Origin: Alphaproteobacteria bacterium
GTDB taxonomy: Bacteria > Pseudomonadota > Alphaproteobacteria > RS24
Direction of reading: 5' to 3'
NCBI GenBank assembly: GCA_029248825.1
Contig: JAQWIP010000082.1
Span: 1 to 11,638, forward strand
Length of the DNA stretch: 11,638 nt
A program made the position numbers and the translations under genes. Positions 1 through 7,336 of the stretch are shown here, piece by piece. The notes beneath the pieces are model-generated. The model ran no database searches, had not been told where the DNA came from, and saw nothing but the letters and a program-made list of their open reading frames with translations. Numbering within the stretch: the first letter of the stretch is position 1; every line of letters begins with the position of its first letter.

Positions 1-1151
1 CGCTGGCTTGCGCCAAAGCGGCGATCGAGGCTGGCGCGCGCTGGGTGGTGCTATGCGACACCAATGGCGGCACGCTGCCCGAAGAAGTATTTGAGATTGT
101 CAGCGCGGTGGTCAAGCACATCCCTGGCGAGAAATTGGGCATTCATACGCATAATGATACGGAAAATGCGGTGGCCAGTTCTTTGGCGGCCATTCGCGCG
201 GGCGTGCGCCAAGTGCAAGGCACGCTCAATGGGCTGGGCGAGCGTTGCGGCAATGCCAATCTTGTATCGCTCATCCCGACTTTGCTGCTGAAGCCCGGCT
301 ATGCCGAAAGGTTTGAGACGGGCATCGCGCTGGATAAATTAGCGCAAGTGAAAACCGTCTCGCTGCTGCTGGATGATATTTTAAACCGCACGCCGAACCG
401 CCATGCGCCCTATGTGGGCGCGGCGGCTTTTGCTCATAAGGGCGGCATTCATGTGTCGGCGGTGATGAAAGACCCCTCGACCTATGAGCATGTGGCGCCC
501 GAGATCGTGGGCAATGCGCGGGTGGTTTTGGTTTCCGACCAAGCGGGCAAAAGCAATGTGCTAGACCGGTTGAAATCGGCCGAGATTGAGGTCGACGGGA
601 AAGACCCTGCGGTCGATGCGATTTTGCGCGAAGTGAAAGACAAAGAGCTGGACGGCTATAGCTATGATGGCGTTGGCGCTTCGTTCGAATTATTGGCGTT
701 AAAGCAATTGAACCGCTTGCCGAATTATTTCGACGTGAAGGGCTATACCGTCAATATCGCCAATCAAGGCGAAGCCCATACCGTGTCGGAGGCCAGCGTA
801 TCTTTGGTTATCGACGGCGAGGCGGTGGCGGGTCATGGCACGGGCAATGGCCCGATCAACGCTTTGGACATGGCCTTGCGCGGCGATTTGAAACGCTATG
901 CCAGCACCATTGGCACCATGCGTTTGGTCGATTTTAAAGTCCGCATTCTCAACACAGGCACGGAAGCGGTAACGCGCGTGACCATTGAGAGTGTCGATGA
1001 CGCAGGCCACAGTTGGCGCACCATTGGGGTGAATGCCAATATTGTGGTGGCATCTTTTGAGGCGTTGAAAGACGCGGTAGTTTATAAATTATTCAAGGAC
1101 GGTATTTCGGCCGTGCCAGAGGCAAATGACCTCGGCACGCAGGCGAAGTAA
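1..1151 (+). CDS. cimA: Citramalate synthase, 3' part (start lies outside the window)
   Basis: The enzyme condenses pyruvate with acetyl-CoA to (R)-citramalate, the first step of the pyruvate route to isoleucine, in the cytoplasm. The frame is open from base 3, giving about 382 residues; the family is usually a little over 500, so roughly the first 150 (the start of the TIM barrel) are missing. Visible are the metal-binding HTHND motif (bases 144-158), the LNGLGERCGNAN motif, the APYVGAAAFAHKGGIHVSAV stretch, and a C-terminal regulatory domain of the LeuA-dimer type ending in a VNANIVVASFEAL segment. The wording of these motifs matches the CimA subfamily better than LeuA (2-isopropylmalate synthase) or homocitrate synthase, but substrate choice is inferred from similarity. 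A GTG at 45 is internal and not a real start. The TAA at 1149-1151 is 12 bases before psd, so co-transcription is likely. Confidence 0.9.
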   Translation, partial: LACAKAAIEAGARWVVLCDTNGGTLPEEVFEIVSAVVKHIPGEKLGIHTHNDTENAVASSLAAIRAGVRQVQGTLNGLGERCGNANLVSLIPTLLLKPGYAERFETGIALDKLAQVKTVSLLLDDILNRTPNRHAPYVGAAAFAHKGGIHVSAVMKDPSTYEHVAPEIVGNARVVLVSDQAGKSNVLDRLKSAEIEVDGKDPAVDAILREVKDKELDGYSYDGVGASFELLALKQLNRLPNYFDVKGYTVNIANQGEAHTVSEASVSLVIDGEAVAGHGTGNGPINALDMALRGDLKRYASTIGTMRLVDFKVRILNTGTEAVTRVTIESVDDAGHSWRTIGVNANIVVASFEALKDAVVYKLFKDGISAVPEANDLGTQAK

Positions 1152-1163
1152 GAAAGGCATATC

Positions 1164-1856
1164 ATGCGCGCACTCAAATCAGTTTTGTTTCCTATCCACC
1201 CCGAGGGGTTTCGCTTCATCGCGATTTTCGCCTTTCTCACTCTGCTGCTGTTTTTCGTCTCGGATGTCCTCGGCTGGGTCGGCGTGGTGTTAACGTGCTG
1301 GTGTGCGTGGTTCTTCCGCGATCCGGCGCGCGTGACGCCGCAACGCAAAGGTCTGGTTATCTCGCCTGCCGATGGCGTGGTGAATATGATTACAGAAGCC
1401 GTGCCGCCAGCTGAGCTGGGGCTTGGCGACGACGCTTTGACGCGCGTCTCGGTGTTCATGAATGTGTTCAACTGTCACGTCAACCGCTTGCCCGTCACGG
1501 GTCGTGTGGTGAAGTCTCTTTATCGCACAGGCCAGTTTTTGAGCGCTGACCTCGATAAAGCCAGCGATAAAAACGAGCGTCAATCTTTGCTGATTGAGAC
1601 CGAAGACGAAAAGCAAATCGTGGTGGTGCAAATTGCCGGTCTGGTGGCGCGGCGTATTTTATGCTTCGCGCATGAAGACCAAGAAATGCATGCAGGTGAG
1701 CGCTTCGGCCTTATCCGCTTTGGTAGCCGTTGCGATGTCTATCTGCCCAAAGGCACATCGCCTCTGGTCAGCCTAGGTCAGTCGGCTATTTCGGGCGAGA
1801 CGGTTTTGGCAGATTTGAAATCGAAAGAAAAACCGCGCAAGACGGTCACGAGCTAG
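1164..1856 (+). CDS. psd: Phosphatidylserine decarboxylase proenzyme, short form
   Basis: Decarboxylates phosphatidylserine to phosphatidylethanolamine at the inner membrane. The 230 residues match the short form known from rhizobia (about 230 residues). Two membrane segments lie at about 17-33 and 36-51, followed by the soluble catalytic domain: SPADG (Asp70), NCHVNR (His105) and, near the C-terminus, RFGSR, where the chain is expected to cut itself between Gly187 and Ser188. Ser188 would become the pyruvoyl cofactor at the head of a 43-residue alpha chain. The Asp, His and Ser roles are inferred by analogy with E. coli Psd. The ATG at 1164 follows AGAAAGG (1151-1157), a fair ribosome site that overlaps the cimA stop. 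The next gene makes its substrate. An archaetidylserine decarboxylase label is sometimes given to this short family, but the pssA neighbour favours phosphatidylserine. Confidence 0.93.
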   Translation: MRALKSVLFPIHPEGFRFIAIFAFLTLLLFFVSDVLGWVGVVLTCWCAWFFRDPARVTPQRKGLVISPADGVVNMITEAVPPAELGLGDDALTRVSVFMNVFNCHVNRLPVTGRVVKSLYRTGQFLSADLDKASDKNERQSLLIETEDEKQIVVVQIAGLVARRILCFAHEDQEMHAGERFGLIRFGSRCDVYLPKGTSPLVSLGQSAISGETVLADLKSKEKPRKTVTS

Positions 1857-1859
1857 TAG

Positions 1860-2660
1860 ATGACCGAGCGCCAGAAAAAAGCCGTAAGCAAGACCGCCAA
1901 GCGCATTAAAGCCGTGCGGGAAAACCCTGGCAGTCGACGCTTTCCGTTGCGCCGCATTGTGCCGAATGCGGTCACTTTGCTGGCTTTATGTCTGGGGCTG
2001 ACCTCGTTTCGCTTGGGGCTGAACAACGCCTTTGAGCTTGGCGTGTTCTGCATTGTTCTGGCTGGATTTCTGGATGCCTTCGATGGCCGTTTGGCGCGTA
2101 TGTTGAAAGCCGAAAGCCCGCTCGGCGCGCAATTAGACTCGCTGTCGGATTTTGTTAACTTCGGCATTGCGCCGGTTTTATTGGTTTATCTTTGGTCGCT
2201 GCAATCGACGGGTCGCGTCGGTTGGGCGGTGATTTTAATCTTCTCCGTGTGCTGCGCTTTGCGTTTGGCGCGCTTCAATGTCGATATGGAAGAGGCCGAC
2301 CGACCAGCTTGGAAGAGCTTTTACTTCATGGGCGTGCCTTCGCCATCGGCTGGCGGTCTGGTGATGTTGCCAATGTATTTACACCTCGGCGGGCTGCTGG
2401 ATATGTCAACTGCGACGCCTTTTATTTTGGCCAATACGGTGTTCGTCGGCATTTTAATGGTGGTTAATTTCCCAACCTTTTCGGGCAAAGGCCTATCGAC
2501 CATTCGGCGTGATTTCGTCTTGCCGTTGATGTTATTCATCGGCTTCATGGCGGTGATGTTATTCACCTTCCCATGGGTCACGCTGACGGCGATGTGCGTC
2601 TTATATTATTTGGCTCTGCCGCTAAGCTGGCTGAGCCACCGCCGCCACGCGAGCGCTTAA
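1860..2660 (+). CDS. pssA: CDP-diacylglycerol-serine O-phosphatidyltransferase
   Basis: Integral membrane enzyme that joins CDP-diacylglycerol and L-serine to make phosphatidylserine, the substrate of Psd encoded just upstream. The CDP-alcohol phosphotransferase signature D-G-x2-A-R-x8-G-x3-D-x3-D is complete: Asp75, Gly76, Ala79, Arg80, Gly89, Asp93, Asp97. The basic N-terminus (about 1-32) is cytoplasmic, and several hydrophobic segments follow (about 36-52, 58-73, 105-120, 122-138, 160-175, 185-205, 220-240, 242-256). The 266 residues are normal for the type II (membrane) family. The ATG at 1860 comes directly after the psd stop TAG and a second in-frame TAG (1857-1859). No clear Shine-Dalgarno sequence precedes it, so translation is probably coupled to psd. 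The TAA at 2658-2660 overlaps the stop of the convergent permease gene. Confidence 0.93.
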   Translation: MTERQKKAVSKTAKRIKAVRENPGSRRFPLRRIVPNAVTLLALCLGLTSFRLGLNNAFELGVFCIVLAGFLDAFDGRLARMLKAESPLGAQLDSLSDFVNFGIAPVLLVYLWSLQSTGRVGWAVILIFSVCCALRLARFNVDMEEADRPAWKSFYFMGVPSPSAGGLVMLPMYLHLGGLLDMSTATPFILANTVFVGILMVVNFPTFSGKGLSTIRRDFVLPLMLFIGFMAVMLFTFPWVTLTAMCVLYYLALPLSWLSHRRHASA

Positions 2661-5600
2661 AGCTCTAGTTTTTCATGTCCGTCGTCGAGCTGCCCCATGC
2701 GCTGGCGCAGATTTCCCTTGCCCCGAAGGCGCGCAAAGCGCTCGCCAAAAGTGGTTGGCAAAGACAACATCACCGGCACTAAAATCAGGGTCAGCAGGGT
2801 CGAGAAACCCAATCCAAAGATAATCGCAGTCGACAATTGCACCCACCAAGCCGCTGTCGGCTCACTGAATTGCACCGAGCGGTCAAACACATCGACCGAC
2901 ACTTGCACCGCCATCGGAAACAGGCCAATCATCGTGGTGATGGTGGTCAGCAAGATAGGGCGCAAGCGTTGGCCTGCGGTTTTCAAAATCACATCAATGC
3001 GTTCCATGCCGGTTTCCAGCAAGCGCTGATAGGTATCGATCAGCACGATGGAATTATTCACCACAATCCCCGCCAAGGCGACAACGCCTGTGCCGGTCAT
3101 AATCACCGAGAAAGTCTGTCCCGTAATCACCATGCCCAGCAAGACGCCAATGGTCGAGAGAACCACAGTCGAGAGCGTCAGCAGCGTGCAGTAGAGGCTG
3201 TTGAATTGCATCAGCAAAATGATGAACATTAAGAATAAAGAGGCCAACATGGCGCGCCCCAGAAAGGCGGTGGCGGCTGCGGCTTCTTCATTGGCGCCGC
3301 GCAAACGCACCGAGACACCAGAGGGCAGCTCTTGCGTTTCTATCCAGCTCAGGAAGTCGTTTTCCAGCTCGGTGGCCAAAAATTCCTGCCCCGTCTCGGG
3401 GTTGATGGTCATCGAGGCTTTGACTTCAAACACCCGTCGACCATCGACGCGCGCAATGCTGTCGCGGCGTTCGGAGGCCTCGCGGGTGACGAAATTGGTA
3501 ATTGGCACATTGCCGGCAGGCGTGCGCACGCGCAATTGGTCGAGCTGGTCGAAGGAGCGCGCTTCATTTGGATAACGGGCGCGAATTTCAATCTCATCAT
3601 CGCTATCATCGGGGCGATAATGGCCGACCAAAATACCATTGGTGACCAATTGCACGACATTGCCGAGGGTCAAAATATCGGCTTGGAAACGCCCAGCCGC
3701 TTCGCGGTCGACGGCCAAGCTCCATTCGATACCGGGCAAGGGCAATGTGTCTTCGACTTCTTGATACATGTCGGTGCGCGAGTTGAAATAGGCCTTAATG
3801 CGATCGGACATGAGGGTGAGTTCGGTCAAATCTTGACCGCTCACTTCGACTTCAATGCCTTTGCCCGAGGGCGGCCCTTGCTCGCGTTCTTTCACTTCCA
3901 CTTCGATGCCTGCGAAGAGGCGCGCGCGCTCGGTGATGTCTTGCATAATTTCGGTGGCCGGACGGCGGGTGGTGAAATGGGTAAATTCAATACGCACCAT
4001 GCCAATCAGGTCGGCAGGCAATTCGCCATCGCCCATATTGCGCGAGCCATCGCCGCTGCCCAAAGCGGGGCCAGCTTGGGCGAAAGCATTCAAAATGCCA
4101 GGCGTGGAGAGGATAATCTCTTCGACGCGCAAAGTCGCTTGATTGGCTTCTTCTACCGATAGATTGCCGCGCCCTTTGACCAAAACATTGGCCTGATAGG
4201 GTTCAATATCGGCCGAGAACTCAACCCCCGAGCCGAAGCGGCCATACAGCATCACCACGACCACCAAGACCATGGCGGAGATGGCAATAGTTGCGATTGG
4301 CCAATTGATGCAGGTTTTCAAAAACCGCAAATAGGCGCCCGTAAAGCCCGGGGTCTGGCTTACATAGATTTTTTTATCGCCAGCCAAACTGGTCAAAAGC
4401 GGGTCGCCTTCTTGTTCGGATTTGCCGACCAAGCCGCCGACAACAGGCAAGAACACCATGGCGGTGGCCAGCGAGGCACACAGCAATATGATGACGGTGA
4501 TGGGCAAAAACGACATGAATTTGCCGCTCACCCCGGGCCAGAACAACATCGGCGCAAAGGCCGCCAGCGTGGTGCCCGTCGAAGAAACAATCGGCCAGAA
4601 CATGCGCGAGGAGGCCATGGCATAGGCTTCTTTACGGTTCAAACCTTCGGCCATTTTACGGTCGGCATATTCGACCACCACAATGGCGCCATCGACCAAA
4701 ATGCCGACAGACAGAATAAAGCCGAACATAATCATCATGTTTAGGGTCATGCCCAAAAGGTCGACGATGAGAAAGCCAACGAGGAAAGACGTTGGAATGG
4801 ATAGACCCACCAGCAAAGCCGAGCGCAAGCCGAGGGCGGCGATAACCAAAATCATCACCAGCAAAATCGCGTTGGAAATGGAGATTTCGAGCGAGCCGAG
4901 CATTTCGAAAATAAAGCTGGAGATATCTGACGAGAAATCGACTTCGATGTTTTCGGGCCAATCTTTGGTATAGGCCAAGGAAAGCGTGCGCACATCGCGT
5001 GTGCTGTTAACGATGTTGGCGCCCAAGCGTTTGGTCACCTCAATGGAGATGGTGGGCTGGCCATTATAGCGCGCCACCACGCGTTGGTCTTTAAAGCTAC
5101 GCCGGATATCGGCGATATCGCTAAGGCGCACAACCGCATCGCCTTGGGATTTAATCGGCAATTGATAGACATCAGCCGCATTTTCAATAAGCCCCGGCAC
5201 CGATAGCGCAAAGCTACCATTGCCATTATCGATACTGCCCGCAGGCACCAATTGGTTGTTGCGCGCCAGCGTATTATACAGCTCGGTGGCGGTAATATTG
5301 TAGTTTTCCATAGCGCTTGGATTGATAACCACTTCCAAGACTTCTTCGCGATGGCCAATGAGCTTGGCTTCCAGCACGCTCGGCATGCCGGAGATTTCTT
5401 CCTTCAGCTTATTGGCATAGGTAAACAGCTCGCGTTCGGAACCCGGGCTGGTGAGATTGACCATAATCACCGGAAACAGGCCAGCGTTAAACTCGCGAAT
5501 ATCCGGTTCTTCGGCGTCGGCGGGAAGCTCGGCGCGCACTTGATCCATTTTCTCGCGCACATCGAGAAGCGCTTGGTCTTTGTCGAAGCTCACATCAAAT

Positions 5601-5887
5601 TCGAGAATAACCGCGCCATAGTTTTGCGCCGAGACCGAGCGCATTTCTTTCAAACCCGTCAGGGTGCGCAGCTCCAGCTCCATCGGCTTGACCAGCAAGC
5701 GCTCGGCATCGCTGGGCGCAATGCCAGGCAGAACAATGCCGACATAGATAATGGGAATGGGAATATCGGGGTCGGCCTCGCGCGGCAGCGTGAGATAGGA
5801 GCCAAGTCCGCCAAGCAGCAGGGCTACCAGAATGGTTAAAACCGCGCGGCTACGGCCAATGGCCGCTGTGATAAAATTATACATCAT
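2657..5887 (-). CDS. RND-family efflux permease, inner-membrane subunit
   Basis: A proton-driven multidrug exporter of the AcrB/HAE-1 type, expected to act as a trimer with the adaptor encoded directly upstream and an outer-membrane channel not encoded here. The 1076 residues show the usual plan: membrane segment 1 (about 13-33), a large periplasmic porter domain (34-335), segments 2-6 (about 336-485), segment 7 (about 530-548), the second periplasmic domain (550-875), and segments 8-12 (about 876-1045). Segment 4 reads GILVDGAIVVVE: Asp399 is kept, but the second Asp of AcrB's pair (408) is Gly400. In segment 10 the AcrB Lys940 position is Asn944. Arg974 and Thr981, matching AcrB Arg971 and Thr978, are kept. 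The ATG (5887-5885) overlaps the adaptor stop as ATGA. The substrate cannot be told from sequence. A heavy-metal (CusA) type is less likely from the overall wording. Confidence 0.93.
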   Translation of the reverse strand: MMYNFITAAIGRSRAVLTILVALLLGGLGSYLTLPREADPDIPIPIIYVGIVLPGIAPSDAERLLVKPMELELRTLTGLKEMRSVSAQNYGAVILEFDVSFDKDQALLDVREKMDQVRAELPADAEEPDIREFNAGLFPVIMVNLTSPGSERELFTYANKLKEEISGMPSVLEAKLIGHREEVLEVVINPSAMENYNITATELYNTLARNNQLVPAGSIDNGNGSFALSVPGLIENAADVYQLPIKSQGDAVVRLSDIADIRRSFKDQRVVARYNGQPTISIEVTKRLGANIVNSTRDVRTLSLAYTKDWPENIEVDFSSDISSFIFEMLGSLEISISNAILLVMILVIAALGLRSALLVGLSIPTSFLVGFLIVDLLGMTLNMMIMFGFILSVGILVDGAIVVVEYADRKMAEGLNRKEAYAMASSRMFWPIVSSTGTTLAAFAPMLFWPGVSGKFMSFLPITVIILLCASLATAMVFLPVVGGLVGKSEQEGDPLLTSLAGDKKIYVSQTPGFTGAYLRFLKTCINWPIATIAISAMVLVVVVMLYGRFGSGVEFSADIEPYQANVLVKGRGNLSVEEANQATLRVEEIILSTPGILNAFAQAGPALGSGDGSRNMGDGELPADLIGMVRIEFTHFTTRRPATEIMQDITERARLFAGIEVEVKEREQGPPSGKGIEVEVSGQDLTELTLMSDRIKAYFNSRTDMYQEVEDTLPLPGIEWSLAVDREAAGRFQADILTLGNVVQLVTNGILVGHYRPDDSDDEIEIRARYPNEARSFDQLDQLRVRTPAGNVPITNFVTREASERRDSIARVDGRRVFEVKASMTINPETGQEFLATELENDFLSWIETQELPSGVSVRLRGANEEAAAATAFLGRAMLASLFLMFIILLMQFNSLYCTLLTLSTVVLSTIGVLLGMVITGQTFSVIMTGTGVVALAGIVVNNSIVLIDTYQRLLETGMERIDVILKTAGQRLRPILLTTITTMIGLFPMAVQVSVDVFDRSVQFSEPTAAWWVQLSTAIIFGLGFSTLLTLILVPVMLSLPTTFGERFARLRGKGNLRQRMGQLDDGHEKLEL

Positions 5888-7056
5888 CGGATTTGGGCCC
5901 CATTTTGGCTTACCGTGGTCACAGGTTCGATTTCAAAATCAACTTCACGACCATCGCGGGTATATTCCCCGCCGCGCACAATCACTTTTTCGGAGGCCGA
6001 TAGACCCATCACCACGGCGCCGCTGCGGTCATCGGCAATCACTTGCACGGGGCGAATGGCCACGCGATTGCCCTCTACCACACGCACGCCCAATTGGCCG
6101 CTATCGCCCAAGGTCAAAACGCTTTGCGGAATGCGCGTCGCCAAAACACTGCCCGTATTGAGCTGCAATTCAGCGCTCACGCCATCGCGCAAGGTCAAAT
6201 CCTTATTGGCCACTTCCAGTTCCATACGAAACGTACGGGTTGCCATATCGGGCGTCTCGGCGATATAGCGAACAAAGCCGCTAACGCTCTCGCCGGTCGC
6301 CAATTTGGCCGAGCCACGCGCGCCAAGGTCAACATGTTTGACATGGTTCTCGGCGATATAGGCGACAATCAACAGTGGGTCTTTATCGATAATCGTGCCG
6401 CAAGGCTGGCCAATGCTCATGAAATGGCCGATTTCCACGGGCTGCGTATCCAGAATGCCACCAAAGGGGGCTTTGATTTTGGTGCGATTATATTCTACCA
6501 AAGCGCCTTTCACGGCGGCCACGGCGGCGTCATAAGAGGCGCGCGAGCTGGCCAATTGGCTTTTGGACGTATGGCCTTGTTTGTTCAGTTTCACGGCGGC
6601 GTCATATTCGATTTTTCGCGCATCGCGCAGGGCGCGCGATTGGTCGAGCTGGGCTTGGCGCGCCCCGAAATCGATTTGACAGACCGTCTGGCCTTTTTGA
6701 ACAAAAGCGCCTTTTTCGACCGGAAGCGCTGTAATCGTGCCGCCTGTCTCGGCAGACACGGTAACGATTTTATCGGCTTCCGTGCGCGCCTGAAGTTTGA
6801 TTTTATTCACGAAAGGCTCGGCTTTTAAGTCTTGAACCACAACTTTAAACCGCGCGGTGGTTTGATTGACCTCAAACAGGGGTTTGGCCATTTCCACGGG
6901 TTCCGAATTATCCGCCATAATGCCGCTCATCAGCCAAGCAAAAATGCCTAGGATAACCACCAAAGAAGTGACAATGGCGCGGCTGATGCCAAATCTGCGT
7001 TTTGCAGGACGCTCGATAATGTCTTGTGTGTCGTGGTTTTCAGGATCAAAGGCCAT
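5884..7056 (-). CDS. RND efflux periplasmic adaptor (membrane fusion protein)
   Basis: Links the inner-membrane permease to an outer-membrane channel across the periplasm. The 390 residues show, in order: a charged cytoplasmic N-terminus (1-25), one hydrophobic segment (about 26-46) with no lipobox cysteine (so probably an uncleaved anchor rather than a lipoprotein), the first lipoyl half (about 97-130, with TGGTITALPVEKGAFVQKGQ), a short alpha-helical hairpin (about 131-190), the second lipoyl half (about 191-225, with IKAPFGGILD), a beta-barrel (about 226-303) and a membrane-proximal domain (304-376). This is the AcrA/HlyD family plan. The ATG at 7056-7054 follows AAAGAGA on the minus strand, about six bases upstream. 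It is the first gene of the pair, and its TGA overlaps the permease start. No regulator or outer-membrane factor lies next to it. Confidence 0.92.
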   Translation of the reverse strand: MAFDPENHDTQDIIERPAKRRFGISRAIVTSLVVILGIFAWLMSGIMADNSEPVEMAKPLFEVNQTTARFKVVVQDLKAEPFVNKIKLQARTEADKIVTVSAETGGTITALPVEKGAFVQKGQTVCQIDFGARQAQLDQSRALRDARKIEYDAAVKLNKQGHTSKSQLASSRASYDAAVAAVKGALVEYNRTKIKAPFGGILDTQPVEIGHFMSIGQPCGTIIDKDPLLIVAYIAENHVKHVDLGARGSAKLATGESVSGFVRYIAETPDMATRTFRMELEVANKDLTLRDGVSAELQLNTGSVLATRIPQSVLTLGDSGQLGVRVVEGNRVAIRPVQVIADDRSGAVVMGLSASEKVIVRGGEYTRDGREVDFEIEPVTTVSQNGAQIR

Positions 7057-7164
7057 GTTTGTCTCTTTATGATGATAATGGATTACAAATGTTACGCGTG
7101 AACCGCAAAAGTCCGTCGCGTGTAAACTCTCTAAAGGTTTTACGCAGCAACGCGCTCCTTGGAT

Positions 7165-7193
7165 TATTTACACCTAATTGACACAAGCGTCAT
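7165..7193 (-). promoter_or_regulatory. Candidate promoter for the efflux operon
   Basis: On the minus strand, ATGACG (7193-7188) and TAAATA (7170-7165) are separated by 17 bases, a loose match to a sigma-70 promoter. It would leave a leader of about 100 bases before the adaptor ATG. This is only a pattern match, and the region is AT-rich enough for chance hits. Confidence 0.2.
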
Positions 7194-7206
7194 GTATTTT
7201 TACGCT
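7178..7206 (+). promoter_or_regulatory. Candidate plus-strand promoter with a perfect TTGACA box
   Basis: TTGACA (7178-7183) is followed after exactly 17 bases by TACGCT (7201-7206), which matches the -10 consensus at three of six positions. It points to the right, where the only possible products are a roughly 70-base transcript ending at the hairpin at 7259-7282 or the small ORF at 7229. It overlaps the minus-strand promoter candidate. Confidence 0.2.
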
Positions 7207-7228
7207 GTTCGAAACACAGCAGGCGCCG

Positions 7229-7336
7229 ATGAAATTCGAAAACGCAACCCGTATCACCAAAGCCCAATTTAAAGGCTTTTTTGAGGCCGAATCTAGCAAG
7301 CCTAAATCGCCGCCGCCAATTCGCACGCCTGTTTAA
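7229..7336 (+). CDS. Possible small ORF, 35 residues, function unknown
   Basis: ATG at 7229 opens a 35-codon frame ending in TAA at 7334-7336. The product starts MKFENATRITKAQFKGFFEA and ends in a proline-rich tail. AGCAGG (7218-7223) sits five bases before the ATG as a plausible ribosome site, and a TTGACA-type promoter candidate lies just upstream. Against it: the last 12 codons lie antisense to the end of fadH, the tail composition may simply reflect that, and a terminator-like hairpin sits inside the frame. I do not recognise the protein. It could be chance or the remnant of a longer gene. Confidence 0.15.
   Translation: MKFENATRITKAQFKGFFEAESSKPKSPPPIRTPV
7259..7282 (+). terminator. Terminator-like hairpin on the plus strand
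   Basis: AAAGCC (7259-7264) and GGCTTT (7274-7279) form a six-base-pair stem with a nine-base loop, and the T run continues to 7282. The T run follows the stem only on the plus strand, so it is not a standard terminator for the minus-strand fadH gene that ends nearby. The stem is short, and the call is weak. Confidence 0.25.

Larger units (their letters stand above)
7057..7301. other. Non-coding gap between fadH stop and efflux adaptor start
   Basis: This 245-base stretch follows the end of the minus-strand fadH gene and precedes the minus-strand adaptor gene, so it is the likely control region of the efflux pair. It holds a weak minus-strand promoter candidate, a plus-strand TTGACA element, a hairpin followed by T residues on the plus strand, and two CGCGTG direct repeats at 7095-7100 and 7117-7122, spaced 22 bases apart (about two helical turns). 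An imperfect inverted repeat, GTAAAC (7122-7127) with GTTTTAC (7137-7143), is also present. No binding protein can be assigned. Confidence 0.5.

Noticed and set aside
3332..4162. Long plus-strand open frame (276 codons) opposite the permease
   Set aside because: It lies wholly antisense to a well-conserved RND permease. Its composition (rich in His, Gly, Asp, Phe and Arg) is what the complement of that gene gives, and it resembles no protein family.
5252..5839. Plus-strand open frame (195 codons) opposite the permease start
   Set aside because: It is a shadow of the conserved porter-domain region on the other strand, with no independent support.
6043..6828. Plus-strand open frame (261 codons) opposite the efflux adaptor
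   Set aside because: It is antisense to a clear adaptor gene, with shadow-type composition and no domain or ribosome site.
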